The notes beneath the pieces are model-generated. The model was not told the DNA's origin. It ran no database searches and worked only from the letters and a program-made list of their open reading frames with translations. Positions 42,558 through 52,053 of a stretch of DNA of 64,000 nucleotides are shown here, one piece after another. The stretch's first letter is position 1. Each line of letters starts with the position of its first letter. This stretch comes from Rhodospirillum sp047263945 (GTDB taxonomy: Bacteria > Pseudomonadota > Alphaproteobacteria > Rhodospirillales > Rhodospirillaceae): NCBI RefSeq assembly GCF_047263945.1, contig NZ_JBLAVB010000002.1, positions 248,001 to 312,000 on the forward strand. Reading direction: 5' to 3'. A program made the position numbers and the translations under genes.

Positions 42558-42619
42558 TAGAGCGCTCCGAGATCAAATTGGGCCACTTCGCAACCAAACT
42601 TGGCCTCGAAGGCCCTCTA
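42558..42619. repeat. Family 2 palindrome, copy 4
   Basis: TAGAGCGCTCCGAG at the left and CTCGAAGGCCCTCTA at the right, with several mismatches in the stem (ATCAAATTGGGCCA against AACCAAACTTGGC). It is not next to a stop codon, unlike most other copies. Confidence 0.75.
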
Positions 42620-42629
42620 TAATCTATAT

Positions 42630-42814
42630 ATCCTCTGTATCCTTGAAAATCCGGAAACCCTGCTTCGCAGGTGCTGGGCTCTGCCCAGACCCGCAAAGGG
42701 TCACGGACCCTTTGATCCCATTGGTAAAAAACGAATGGGGGTCTGGGGCCTTTCGGCCCCAGTGGGGGACGGGGCAAAGCCCCGTGACGGGACAACACCC
42801 CCTGTCCTGTACCG
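42630..42814. repeat. Family 1 element, copy F, left end missing
   Basis: Contains TCCTTGAAAATCCGG, GGGGCCTTTCGGCCCC, GGGGCAAAGCCCCG, TGACGGGACAACACCCCCTG and the right end CTGTCCTGTACCG (42802-42814). A variant interior (CTTCGCAGGTGCTGGG, GGGTCACGGACCC) replaces the GGGCAATCGCCC module of other copies. Confidence 0.75.
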
Positions 42815-42922
42815 TGAAAACAGGCATCCAGAGTTGATTTCAGTGCCGGTGCTCAAACGCACTGGCGTCGCGGAAACAACGGCTAAGTTATTGAGATAAT
42901 GAGAGTCATTTCGGGTTGAACT

Positions 42923-44401
42923 CTAAGGGAGGTCCGACTCGGCCATCAGTGTAAAATGGACCGAACACCCAAGGTCCGGCTGACTTTCAATCCAAATTGT
43001 TCCCCCATGCTGGCTGACCACCCGCTTGCAGATGGCCAAGCCAACGCCGGTTCCTTCATAGGATTGGGGACCATGGAGGCGACGAAAGATGGAAAAGACC
43101 TTTTCCGCCTGGGATGGATCCATGCCAATACCATTGTCCGCCAAGGTGAACCGCCAAGTGCCGCTGCCATCCCACAGGGGTTGCGCCTTAACGGAAATCT
43201 CGGGCGGTCGGAGAGGTGAATGGAATTTCACGGCGTTATCGAGCAAGTTCCCGAACAGGCTTGCCAATTCCTTGCGACGTCCTCTTGTCTTTGGCAGGTT
43301 GCCCACATCGAAGGTGCCCCCAAGCCGGTCCATCTCGGGGCGCAGCGTCTCGATGGCTTCCTCTACCAAGTCAGAAACCCGAATGCCTTCTTCCTCCAAT
43401 TCTTCCCGACCGGCACTGAAGTAGGCCAACAGGTCCTGCACCAGGGCACGCATGCGCTTCGCCCCCTCTATGGCATAGGATAAATATTCCCGCTCCTGGT
43501 CCTCCAGACGGCCTTTCAGACTTCGGTCCAACAATTGACAATAGCTGACCACTGCCCGAACCGGTTCTTGCAAGTCATGGGCAGCGACCTCGGCAAAGCG
43601 CTGCAAGTCGTTGTTCCTTTCCGTCAATTCCGCCACGGTTGCCCGCAGGATCTTTTCCACTTCCTTGCCCCGTGTGACATCCAGGACAACGCCGATCAAG
43701 CCCATGTCCCGTCCCCCCATCACTTCCATCTGCGGGGACGCGGTGACGAGAACCGAACGGCCTTTCCCATCCAAGGAACGACTTGACGCCTCCCAGACCC
43801 TTGTCCGCCCCTCTCTCAGGAGAATGGCTTCTTCCCTGGCGTGGTTCGCAGCCTCCTCCTCGGGCAGCAGGTCGAACATGGATTTACCGATGATTTCCGA
43901 CCGCCTCTTGTCGTTCGCATCCAGAAAGGCCTGATTACACATCTCATACCGCCCATCGGCGTCCTTAAGAAAAACCGGAAGGGGAATGGCGTCCAGAATG
44001 CTCTGTTGGAAAGCCCTTTGACGCTTGATCTCAGCATCAGCCCGGCGTTCACCCGTGACATCCTTGGCCGTGCCCCTTACCCCCAAGCGCTCCCCGGTCT
44101 CCGGATGGAAAACGGGCAATCCGCTGATCAGAAGATACCGGGCCTCGCCATCCCGGTGCCTCGTCTCAAACGGGCGATCGCGAAACGGGTCGAAGAATTC
44201 TCCGCCATCGGGAAACTGCCCCAGATCCGAAAAGCTTCGCCCTAAAAGGGCTTGGCTCGGCAGGCCCAGGATCTCGAATACGCGATCGCTGACATAGGTG
44301 AAGGACCCATCACGATCTGTTTCCCACAGCCAGTCGGACACCAGCCGGGTCAAATCATAAAAGCGCTCGCGAGTCAGGAAATCCGCATCCAACCGGTTCA
44401 T
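42923..44401 (-). CDS. PAS-containing histidine kinase, soluble
   Basis: 492 residues from the ATG at 44401, eight bases after the end of the DUF2336 gene. No membrane segment. Two PAS/PAC domains: WLWETDRDGSFTYVSDRVFEILG, and ILDAIPLPVFLKDADGRYEMCNQAF. The kinase core has FAEVAAHDLQEPVRAVVSYCQLL with the phospho-His near residue 274, then NAVKFHSPLRPPE, LADNGIGMDP and GTGVGLAICKRVVSQHGG. This is the same AHDLQEP class as the kinase at 15.8 kb. No partner receiver is adjacent. The tight spacing after the DUF2336 gene suggests one transcript. Confidence 0.9.
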   Translation of the reverse strand: MNRLDADFLTRERFYDLTRLVSDWLWETDRDGSFTYVSDRVFEILGLPSQALLGRSFSDLGQFPDGGEFFDPFRDRPFETRHRDGEARYLLISGLPVFHPETGERLGVRGTAKDVTGERRADAEIKRQRAFQQSILDAIPLPVFLKDADGRYEMCNQAFLDANDKRRSEIIGKSMFDLLPEEEAANHAREEAILLREGRTRVWEASSRSLDGKGRSVLVTASPQMEVMGGRDMGLIGVVLDVTRGKEVEKILRATVAELTERNNDLQRFAEVAAHDLQEPVRAVVSYCQLLDRSLKGRLEDQEREYLSYAIEGAKRMRALVQDLLAYFSAGREELEEEGIRVSDLVEEAIETLRPEMDRLGGTFDVGNLPKTRGRRKELASLFGNLLDNAVKFHSPLRPPEISVKAQPLWDGSGTWRFTLADNGIGMDPSQAEKVFSIFRRLHGPQSYEGTGVGLAICKRVVSQHGGTIWIESQPDLGCSVHFTLMAESDLP

Positions 44402-44408
44402 GTCCGCC

Positions 44409-45614
44409 TCACGCCTTGGGTCGGCGCTGCAACCGGGATGTTTTCGGAGGCAGGGGGTCGACCGTCCCATCCCCTTCCACCGACAACAGGGCCTTCAGGT
44501 AGTCCTGATCCCTTTGCCATTTGCGCAGCACTTTCCGACATTCTGCCTCGACCATGCGATCGAACATCTCCATGACCTGTTGGTGAGCATGGCGCACGTT
44601 GCGAGGGGTCTCAGGCCGTGCCTGACGGGACAGCAAGAACAGGACAGAGAAATCCTCCCGCGAGAACCCCAAGGCTTTGCTGGCAATGGCCAACCCCTCC
44701 CCACCCGGTTCAAACAGCATGCGTTGCACCAGGGGCGCCCGCATGCCGGACATCCGGGCGAAAAGATGAACGAACAGCGCAATCTCCCCGTCATGGAGAG
44801 TGCTGATCAAAAGGTCTACGTCGATGTTGCCCTTTTGGTAAAGCTTTTCGGCGAGCGTCGCGGCGGGCGGTTTCTGGACCGAAGCTTCGGTCATCAATCC
44901 TTCCCGGGCAGCGTTCTCCAGAAGATCATCCACGGTATCCGCATCCAGACCGAATTCGGACAGGATGTACTTCCGCAGCGCCGCAGAAACCCACATGAAC
45001 ATGCGCTTGGCCACCTCCGGTGGCAGATCTTCCCGCCGCAGGATCGGCTCCCGGAAAGTATCCACCCGCTGGGACTGCTCGACCAGATAATCCATGGTCG
45101 CCCTTGAGATCTCGGCGTCGGGATTACGCAGCATTTCCGTGATCACCGTCTCGTTCCCGCTTTCCACAAGGGCGTCGGTGACCGCCTCGCTCACGTGAAA
45201 GCGGACGGCGATGGCCAGTTGGTGTTCCATGGTCCGATTACGGATCACCTCAATCAGGTCCGCGTCCTGAAGCACCCGACTCTGGCTGAGAATGGAATAG
45301 GCGACATCAATCTCGTCGTTGGCCAGGAAACCGATCAAGGCGTGGGGGGCATCCTTCCGACTGGCCAAATCCGAACTGATGCGTTTGCGAACGGAATGTT
45401 CGATCTCGCCCAACACCCGCTTCAGAATATCGATCATCAGCCCCCGTTCCCGGTCGCTCAAATCGCGCCCTCGGTCGGAGAACATATCCACCATCGCCTC
45501 GGCCAAGCGGTTCCGACTGCTCACGGTCTTTTCGCGGGCGAGTTGCAGAAGCGTTTCCGCATTCAAGCTTCCGCTCGAAGCCCCATCTATCCCGCGTGGT
45601 TCGCTCAAGATCAA
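44409..45614 (-). CDS. DUF2336 family protein
   Basis: 401 residues from a TTG at 45614; no ATG fits before the conserved region. DUF2336 proteins are alpha-helical, HEAT-like and confined mostly to Alphaproteobacteria. Visible features are LLQLAREKTVSSRNRLAEAMVDMFSDRGRDLSDRERGLMIDIL, VRKRISSDLASRKDAPHALIGFLANDEIDVAYSIL and ISRATMDYLVEQSQRVD. Function is unknown, although members are often near kinases and chemotaxis genes, as here with the PAS kinase following by eight bases. It is likely soluble; no signal or membrane segment. Its C-terminus is basic (KTSRLQRRPKA). Confidence 0.85.
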   Translation of the reverse strand: MILSEPRGIDGASSGSLNAETLLQLAREKTVSSRNRLAEAMVDMFSDRGRDLSDRERGLMIDILKRVLGEIEHSVRKRISSDLASRKDAPHALIGFLANDEIDVAYSILSQSRVLQDADLIEVIRNRTMEHQLAIAVRFHVSEAVTDALVESGNETVITEMLRNPDAEISRATMDYLVEQSQRVDTFREPILRREDLPPEVAKRMFMWVSAALRKYILSEFGLDADTVDDLLENAAREGLMTEASVQKPPAATLAEKLYQKGNIDVDLLISTLHDGEIALFVHLFARMSGMRAPLVQRMLFEPGGEGLAIASKALGFSREDFSVLFLLSRQARPETPRNVRHAHQQVMEMFDRMVEAECRKVLRKWQRDQDYLKALLSVEGDGTVDPLPPKTSRLQRRPKA

Positions 45615-45838
45615 TTTTCCCTAATCAAAGCCCAGCCACCCCATAATTCACATGGAACCGGGAGCCTTTTTGCCAGACTATAACGACTCGTCCACGGCGG
45701 AAAAGCAATTGAATGAGACAAATGGGCCTGTCTCCTGATCTGCTGAACGGCCCTCACGGTTGAACGGCAGCCGGTTTGGGCCTATCTTCCGCCCCTTCCG
45801 CGCAATCTTGCGGCCCCACTCCTACTGTCCGGCGAACC

Positions 45839-47644
45839 ATGAGCGACCTGTCCCATATCCGTAACTTCGCGATCATCGCGCATATCGACCACGGCAAATC
45901 CACCTTGGCGGACCGACTGATTCAGCTCTGCGGGGGCCTGAACGACCGGGAGATGAAGGAGCAGCTGCTCGATTCCATGGATTTGGAGCGGGAGCGCGGC
46001 ATCACCATCAAGGCCCAAACGGTCCGCCTCCTCTATACCGCCAAACGGGACGGAAAGGTCTACCAATTAAACCTGATGGACACCCCGGGCCACGTGGACT
46101 TCGCCTACGAGGTCTCCCGGTCCCTGGCGGCCTGTGAAGGCTCACTGTTGGTGGTTGACGCCAGCCAGGGCGTGGAGGCCCAGACCCTGGCTAACGTCTA
46201 CCAGGCCATCGACGCCAACCACGAAATCATCCCCGTCCTGAACAAAGTGGACCTGCCTGCCGCTGACGTGGACCGGGTCAAAAGCCAGATTGAGGACGTG
46301 ATCGGCCTGGATACCAGCGAATCCGTTGGCATCTCCGCCAAAACCGGCCTGAACGTCGATCAGGTGCTGGAATCCATCGTCACCCGACTGCCTCCCCCCA
46401 CAGGGGACCTGAACGCCAAGGTCCAAGCCATGCTGGTCGACAGCTGGTACGACCCTTACCTGGGCGTGGTGATCCTGGTCCGTGTGCGCAGCGGAACCCT
46501 GAAAAAGGGCATGCGCATGCGTATGATGCAGACCGGAGCGGTCCATCCCATCGACAAAGTCGGCGTCTTCACTCCGAAGATGCTGGAGACCGACAGCCTG
46601 TCCGCCGGCGAAATGGGCTTCATCATGGCCGGCATCAAAAGCGTCGCGGATTGTTCCATCGGCGATACCATCACCGATGACCGGAATCCGACGACGGAAG
46701 CCCTGCCGGGGTTCAAGCCCTCCATTCCCGTGGTCTGGTGCGGCCTGTTCCCCGTGGACACCAGCGATTTCGAGCTGCTGCGCGACAGCTTGGCCAAGCT
46801 CCGCCTGAACGACAGCAGTTTCGAATTCCAGATGGAGACCAGCGCCGCCCTCGGCTTCGGCTTCCGCTGCGGCTTCCTGGGCCTGTTGCACATGGAAATC
46901 ATCCAGGAGCGGTTGGAGCGGGAATTCGACCTGGATCTGATCACCACCGCCCCCTCGGTGGTCTACAAGATGTATATGACCGACGGGACCATGGAAGAAC
47001 TCCACAATCCGGCGGACATGCCCGACCCGATGAAAATCGACCGGATCGAGGAACCTTGGGTGAAGGCCACCATCATGGTGCCGGATGACTACCTCGGTCA
47101 GATTTTGGCGCTCTGCACGGAGCGGCGCGGTATCCAGCTTGATTTGACCTACGCAGGCTCCCGCGCCATGGCCGTCTACAAGCTGCCTTTGAACGAAATC
47201 GTCTTCGATTTTTACGACCGCCTGAAGTCCATCAGCCGGGGCTATGCCAGTTTCGATTACGATATGGATGAATATACGGAAAGCAATTTGGTCCGCGTGT
47301 CGATCCTGGTGAACAATGAGCCCGTGGACGCCCTGGCTTTCATCGCCCACCAGTCACAGGCCGAATTCCGTGGTCGCCAGATTTGTGCCCGACTGAAGGA
47401 CCTGATCCCCCGGCATATGTTCAAGGTGCCCATCCAGGCGGCCATCGGGGGCCGGGTGATCGCCCGCGAAACCATCGCCGCCCTGCGCAAGGATGTCACC
47501 GCCAAGTGTTACGGCGGGGATATTTCCCGGAAGAAGAAACTTCTGGAGAAGCAGAAGGAGGGCAAAAAGAAGATGCGCCAGTTTGGCCGGGTGGAAATCC
47601 CGCAAACCGCCTTCATCAATGCCCTGAAGATGGGAGACGATTAA
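45839..47644 (+). CDS. lepA: Elongation factor 4 (back-translocase LepA)
   Basis: 601 residues from the ATG at 45839; the frame is open 21 codons further up but MSDLSHIRNFAIIAHIDHGKSTLADRL is the normal start. GTP-binding motifs are AHIDHGKST (P-loop), DTPGHVDF, and NKVDLPAAD. The LepA-specific C-terminal domain follows with CYGGDISRKKKLLEKQKEGKKKMRQFG. EF4 is a ribosome-bound GTPase that helps assembly or back-translocation under stress. cobN starts 36 bases after the stop, so the two may be co-transcribed, although the functions are unrelated. Confidence 0.97.
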   Translation: MSDLSHIRNFAIIAHIDHGKSTLADRLIQLCGGLNDREMKEQLLDSMDLERERGITIKAQTVRLLYTAKRDGKVYQLNLMDTPGHVDFAYEVSRSLAACEGSLLVVDASQGVEAQTLANVYQAIDANHEIIPVLNKVDLPAADVDRVKSQIEDVIGLDTSESVGISAKTGLNVDQVLESIVTRLPPPTGDLNAKVQAMLVDSWYDPYLGVVILVRVRSGTLKKGMRMRMMQTGAVHPIDKVGVFTPKMLETDSLSAGEMGFIMAGIKSVADCSIGDTITDDRNPTTEALPGFKPSIPVVWCGLFPVDTSDFELLRDSLAKLRLNDSSFEFQMETSAALGFGFRCGFLGLLHMEIIQERLEREFDLDLITTAPSVVYKMYMTDGTMEELHNPADMPDPMKIDRIEEPWVKATIMVPDDYLGQILALCTERRGIQLDLTYAGSRAMAVYKLPLNEIVFDFYDRLKSISRGYASFDYDMDEYTESNLVRVSILVNNEPVDALAFIAHQSQAEFRGRQICARLKDLIPRHMFKVPIQAAIGGRVIARETIAALRKDVTAKCYGGDISRKKKLLEKQKEGKKKMRQFGRVEIPQTAFINALKMGDD

Positions 47645-47680
47645 CTCCCGTCCCCTTTCCCCCACCGACCGGGAGCCCCC

Positions 47681-50600
47681 ATGCACCTCCTCGCTGCCCA
47701 ACCCGGACGCGTGACCGACGGGTCCGAGGCGGTGGACCTGGGGCAGGATCCCGCTGATATCCTGTTCCTTTCCGCCGCCGACACGGAAATCGCCTGCCTC
47801 GCCGCAGCCCGGGCCGCTTGGCCCGCCCACTCACCCGAGTGTCCCTCCATCCGGGCGGCCAATTTGACCCATCTGGGCCATCCCATGAGCGTGGACCTCT
47901 GGGTTGACGATTTGGCCGCCAAAGCGAAATTGGTGGTCGTGCGTCTGCTTGGCGGACGGGGGTACTGGAGTCATGGGGTGGAGCGGCTGGTGGAGCTGGC
48001 TCGCGAAACAGGCCTGAAGCTGGCTCTGCTGCCGGGCGACGCCAACCCGGACGAAGATCTGACCCGCGCCTCGACCCTGCCCCGGGAGGTGCTCCACCGC
48101 CTTTGGCGCTATTGGGTCGAAGGCGGCGTTGACAATGCCGGTCAGTTCCTCCGCCACTGCGCAGACCTCTGCGGCATCGAAACGGACTGGCGAGAGCCGG
48201 TTGCCCTGCCCGTGGCCGGCATTTTGGGCGAGGAACCCGATCTCCGGGATGGGCGTCCCAGCGTGGCCATCGTCTTCTACCGCGCCCTGGTCCAGGCGGG
48301 AGATCTCGCCCCGGTTAGCGCATTGGCAGACGCCCTGGAGGCCCGGGGCCTGCGGCCGGTTCCCCTCTACTGTACCAGTCTGAAAGACGCCCTGGCGGCG
48401 GCAACGGTGGAGACGGTCCTGCTCCGCCAAAGTCCGGATGTGATTATCAACCTGACCGGCTTTTCCGTGGCCGCCCCGGGCGCGCCCCGGGCCACCCCCC
48501 TCGGAGTCGTGGATGCTCCGGTCCTCCAAGCCGTCTTGGCCGGAAGCGACGAAAAGAGTTGGCGCACCATGGACAACGGCCTGATTGCCCGCGATATCGC
48601 CATGGCCGTGGCCCTGCCCGAGGTGGATGGGCGCATCCTCTCCCGGGCCATTTCCTTCAAGGGATCGACGGATCGGGATGCGGCCCTTCAGACCGCCATC
48701 ACCCGGCACGAGCCCGTCGCGGATCGGATCGCCTTCGTCGCCACCCTCGCCGCCAACTGGGTCCGGTTACGCAACAAGGCGCCCCAGGACCGCAAGATCG
48801 CCCTGGTCCTGGCCAATTACCCCAACCGGGATGCGCGCCTGGGCAATGGGGTGGGGCTAGACGTTCCCGCTGGAACGGCCAAGGTCCTGGCCGCCCTTGA
48901 CGGCGCGGGCTATTCCGTCCCGGGTCGTCCCCTGGACGGCACGGCCCTGATTACCCGCCTGCTGGCCGGTCCCACCAATGCCCATGATCCTAAAAAGCGG
49001 GAGAACGCAGACATCCTTCTGCCGCTGGAAAGCTATCAGGCCTTCCTCGACGGCCTGTCCCCGGGTGCCGGTTCCATCGTCTCCGACCGGTGGGGACCAC
49101 CGGAGGAGGATCCGTTCTTCGTCCGATCCCGGAACGGGTTTGCTCTCCCCCTGACGCTGGTGGGCAATGTGGCCATCGGTATCCAGCCGGCCCGAGGCTA
49201 TAACATCGATCCCGTTTCCAGCTACCACGACCCGGCCCTGCCGCCACCCCATGGCTATCTGGCCTTCTATGCCTGGCTGCGCGGCCCCTTTGCCGCCCAA
49301 GCGGTGATCCACATGGGCAAGCATGGGAACCTGGAATGGCTGCCCGGCAAGGCTTTGGCCCTTTCCGCAGACTGCCTGCCCGAAGCAGCCCTGGGGCCTC
49401 TGCCACATCTTTACCCCTTCATCGTCAATGATCCCGGTGAAGGAACGCAGGCGAAACGGCGCGCCCAGGCGGTGATCCTCGACCACCTGACCCCACCGCT
49501 GACCCGGGCGGAGAGCTACGGCGTGCTCCGCGACCTGGAGCGACTGGTGGACGAGTTCTACGAAGCCGCGGCAGTGGATCCCCGGCGCCTGACGGTGCTC
49601 AAACGGGAAATTCTCTCCCTAGCCGAAAGCGCCGGGCTGCTTGCCGACCTGGGATTGTCCGGTGGTATCGACGAAGACAGCGCCCTGGCAGCCCTGGATA
49701 ACCACCTCTGCGAACTCAAGGAAATGCAGATCCGCGACGGACTGCATATCTATGGGGAATCGCCGGAGGGGCGCCTCCGCGCTGATCTGCTGGTGGCCCT
49801 GGCCCGGAGTCCCCGGGGCAAGACGCCTGCCCAGGAGTCCCTGACCCGCGCCTTGGCCAAGGATTTGGGTCTCACGCTGGATCCCCTGTCCTGCCCCATG
49901 GGGGAGCCCTGGGAGGGTCTGCGCCCCGCCGTCCTGAACGCCCTGTCCGCCGATCCCTGGCGCACCAAGGGGGACACGGTGGAGCGTCTGGAGCTATTGG
50001 CCGCCGCCCTGGTGTCGGGTGACAACGATGCCGATGCGAATTGGTCCGCCACGGCGGCAGTGCTGGAGGACATCCGCACCACCCTTGCCCCCGCTGTCGA
50101 TGCCTGCGGCCCAGCGGAACTCGCGGGGTTGCTGACGGGGCTGGATGGCCGATTTGTCGAACCGGGCCCCTCCGGCGCACCCTCCCGGGGGCGGCCCGAT
50201 GTTCTTCCCACCGGTCGGAACTTTTATTCCGTGGATGGACGGGTGGTCCCCACACCGGCCGCCTGGACCCTGGGCTGGCGGGCGGCAAACGTTCTGTTGG
50301 AGCGTCACCTGCAGGACCATGGGGATTGGCCCCGAACCCTGGTCCTCAGTGCCTGGGGCACGTCAAATATGCGCACAGGCGGAGACGACATCGCCCAAGC
50401 GCTCGCCCTGATGGGCGTGCAACCCACCTGGGATCCGACCAGCCGCCGGGTCACCGGGTTCGAGGTGATGCCCCTGACCGTCCTGGATCGTCCCCGGGTC
50501 GATGTGACCTTGCGGGTCAGCGGCTTCTTCCGGGATGCCTTCCCTGGCCTGATCGATCTGGTGGACTCCGCAGCCCGGGCCGTCGCCGAACAGGCCGACG

Positions 50601-51430
50601 AACCGGCCCACCTCAATCCACTCGCTCAGAGAGTCCGCGAGGATACCCAACGCCTCATTGCTTCCGGAACGGATCCGGAACAGGCGGCGCACCGGGCCGG
50701 ACATCGGGTTTTCGGCTCCCGCCCCGGGGCCTATGGGGCAGGCCTCCAAGCCCTGATCGACGAAAAGGGCTGGGAGACCGAAGCGGACCTCGCCAAGGCC
50801 TACGTGGCCTGGGGAGGCTATGCCTATGGCTCCGGTTCCGCCGGAGAGGCCGCCCATGGTCAGTTCGAAGCCCGCCTCGCCAGCGCCGAAGTCATCTTGC
50901 AAAACCAGGACAACCGGGAGCATGACCTGCTCGACTCCGACGATTACTACCAGTTTGAGGGAGGGGCAACCGTCGCCGCCCGCGTCCTCTCGGGGCGCCA
51001 ACCGGTCGTCTACCATGGGGACAACGCCCGGGTGGAGGACCCCCGGGTCCGCACCCTGGAGGAAGAAATCGCCCGTGTGGTCCGCGCCCGGGTCGTGAAC
51101 CCCAAGTGGATCGAGGGCGTCATGCGCCACGGTTACAAGGGTGCTTTCGAAATGGCCGCGACGGTCGATTACCTCTTCGCCTTCTCCGCCACAACAAGGG
51201 CGGTGAAAAACCACCATTTCGATCTCGTTCTGGATGCCTATTTGATGGATGACGCCGTCCGGGCCTTCCTGGCCGAGGTGAATCCGGACGCCCTGAAAGA
51301 CATGGCCGCCCGCCTGATAGAGGCCCAGGACCGGGGCCTTTGGCGGGGCAAGCGGAACGACAGCCGATCCCTTCTGAGCGCCCTCGCCGAGGGCCGCTTC
51401 TCCCCCAGCCTTGAGGAAAACCAGCCATGA
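47681..51430 (+). CDS. cobN: Cobaltochelatase subunit CobN
   Basis: 1249 residues, the usual length. Family strings include VVVRLLGGRGYWSHGVERL, GNLEWLPGKALALSADCLPEAALGPLPHLYPFIVNDPGEGTQAKRR, and SAWGTSNMRTGGDDIAQALALMG; the cobalt/porphyrin region HMGKHGNLEW is present. With CobS and CobT it inserts cobalt into hydrogenobyrinate a,c-diamide using ATP, in the aerobic cobalamin pathway. cobO overlaps its end by four bases. cobS and cobT are not here but may lie left of the J-domain gene. No cobalamin riboswitch could be recognised upstream. Confidence 0.96.
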   Translation: MHLLAAQPGRVTDGSEAVDLGQDPADILFLSAADTEIACLAAARAAWPAHSPECPSIRAANLTHLGHPMSVDLWVDDLAAKAKLVVVRLLGGRGYWSHGVERLVELARETGLKLALLPGDANPDEDLTRASTLPREVLHRLWRYWVEGGVDNAGQFLRHCADLCGIETDWREPVALPVAGILGEEPDLRDGRPSVAIVFYRALVQAGDLAPVSALADALEARGLRPVPLYCTSLKDALAAATVETVLLRQSPDVIINLTGFSVAAPGAPRATPLGVVDAPVLQAVLAGSDEKSWRTMDNGLIARDIAMAVALPEVDGRILSRAISFKGSTDRDAALQTAITRHEPVADRIAFVATLAANWVRLRNKAPQDRKIALVLANYPNRDARLGNGVGLDVPAGTAKVLAALDGAGYSVPGRPLDGTALITRLLAGPTNAHDPKKRENADILLPLESYQAFLDGLSPGAGSIVSDRWGPPEEDPFFVRSRNGFALPLTLVGNVAIGIQPARGYNIDPVSSYHDPALPPPHGYLAFYAWLRGPFAAQAVIHMGKHGNLEWLPGKALALSADCLPEAALGPLPHLYPFIVNDPGEGTQAKRRAQAVILDHLTPPLTRAESYGVLRDLERLVDEFYEAAAVDPRRLTVLKREILSLAESAGLLADLGLSGGIDEDSALAALDNHLCELKEMQIRDGLHIYGESPEGRLRADLLVALARSPRGKTPAQESLTRALAKDLGLTLDPLSCPMGEPWEGLRPAVLNALSADPWRTKGDTVERLELLAAALVSGDNDADANWSATAAVLEDIRTTLAPAVDACGPAELAGLLTGLDGRFVEPGPSGAPSRGRPDVLPTGRNFYSVDGRVVPTPAAWTLGWRAANVLLERHLQDHGDWPRTLVLSAWGTSNMRTGGDDIAQALALMGVQPTWDPTSRRVTGFEVMPLTVLDRPRVDVTLRVSGFFRDAFPGLIDLVDSAARAVAEQADEPAHLNPLAQRVREDTQRLIASGTDPEQAAHRAGHRVFGSRPGAYGAGLQALIDEKGWETEADLAKAYVAWGGYAYGSGSAGEAAHGQFEARLASAEVILQNQDNREHDLLDSDDYYQFEGGATVAARVLSGRQPVVYHGDNARVEDPRVRTLEEEIARVVRARVVNPKWIEGVMRHGYKGAFEMAATVDYLFAFSATTRAVKNHHFDLVLDAYLMDDAVRAFLAEVNPDALKDMAARLIEAQDRGLWRGKRNDSRSLLSALAEGRFSPSLEENQP

Positions 51431-52053
51431 CCGAAAGCGAGCGCCCCCAAGAAACCGAGGACCTTCAACGCCACAAAGACAAGATGGCCAAGAAGAAAGC
51501 CGCCCGGGACCGCATGATGGCTGGAAAAAGCGGGGAAAAGGGCCTGATCATCGTCCATACGGGCCCGGGCAAGGGCAAGTCCTCCGCCGCCTTCGGCATG
51601 GTTCTGCGCTGTATCGGCCATGGCTTTCAAGTGGGCGTGGTCCAATACATCAAGGGCGCCATGGACACCGCCGAACGGCAAGTTCTGGAGCGCTTTCCCG
51701 AACTGGTAACCATCCGTGCCATGGGCGAGGGCTTCACCTGGGAGACCCAGGACAAGGAACGGGACATCGCCGCCGCCCAGCGCGCCTGGGAGGTGTCCAA
51801 GGGCTTCTTGGCCGATCCCTCGGTGCGCATGGTGGTGCTGGACGAAATCAACGTGGTCCTGCGCTACGGCTACCTGGAGCTGGAAGAGGTGCTGGAGGCC
51901 CTGGCGAAACGCCCCAGTGACCAGCATGTGGTGCTCACGGGTCGCAATGCCTCTGACGAACTGATGGAGGCGGCGGATCTCGTCACCGAAATGAAAATGG
52001 TGAAACACCCCTTCCGCTCGGGCATCAAGGCCCAGCCGGGAGTGGAGTTTTAG
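51427..52053 (+). CDS. cobO: Cob(I)yrinic acid a,c-diamide adenosyltransferase
   Basis: 208 residues. The P-loop reads IVHTGPGKGKSSAAFG near residue 45, then VGVVQYIKGAMDTAER, VVLDEINVVLRYGYL (Walker B) and VVLTGRNASDELMEAADLVTEMKMVKHPF, all conserved in CobO/BtuR. The basic N-terminus (KDKMAKKKAARDRMM) is common in CobO. It adds the adenosyl group to the cobalt of the corrinoid. It starts inside the cobN stop (ATGA). Its TAG overlaps the stop of the convergent quinone reductase gene (TTAG). Confidence 0.96.
   Translation: MTESERPQETEDLQRHKDKMAKKKAARDRMMAGKSGEKGLIIVHTGPGKGKSSAAFGMVLRCIGHGFQVGVVQYIKGAMDTAERQVLERFPELVTIRAMGEGFTWETQDKERDIAAAQRAWEVSKGFLADPSVRMVVLDEINVVLRYGYLELEEVLEALAKRPSDQHVVLTGRNASDELMEAADLVTEMKMVKHPFRSGIKAQPGVEF

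Noticed and set aside
46142..47350. 402-codon minus-strand frame opposite lepA
   Set aside because: lepA is certain; the opposite frame lacks features.
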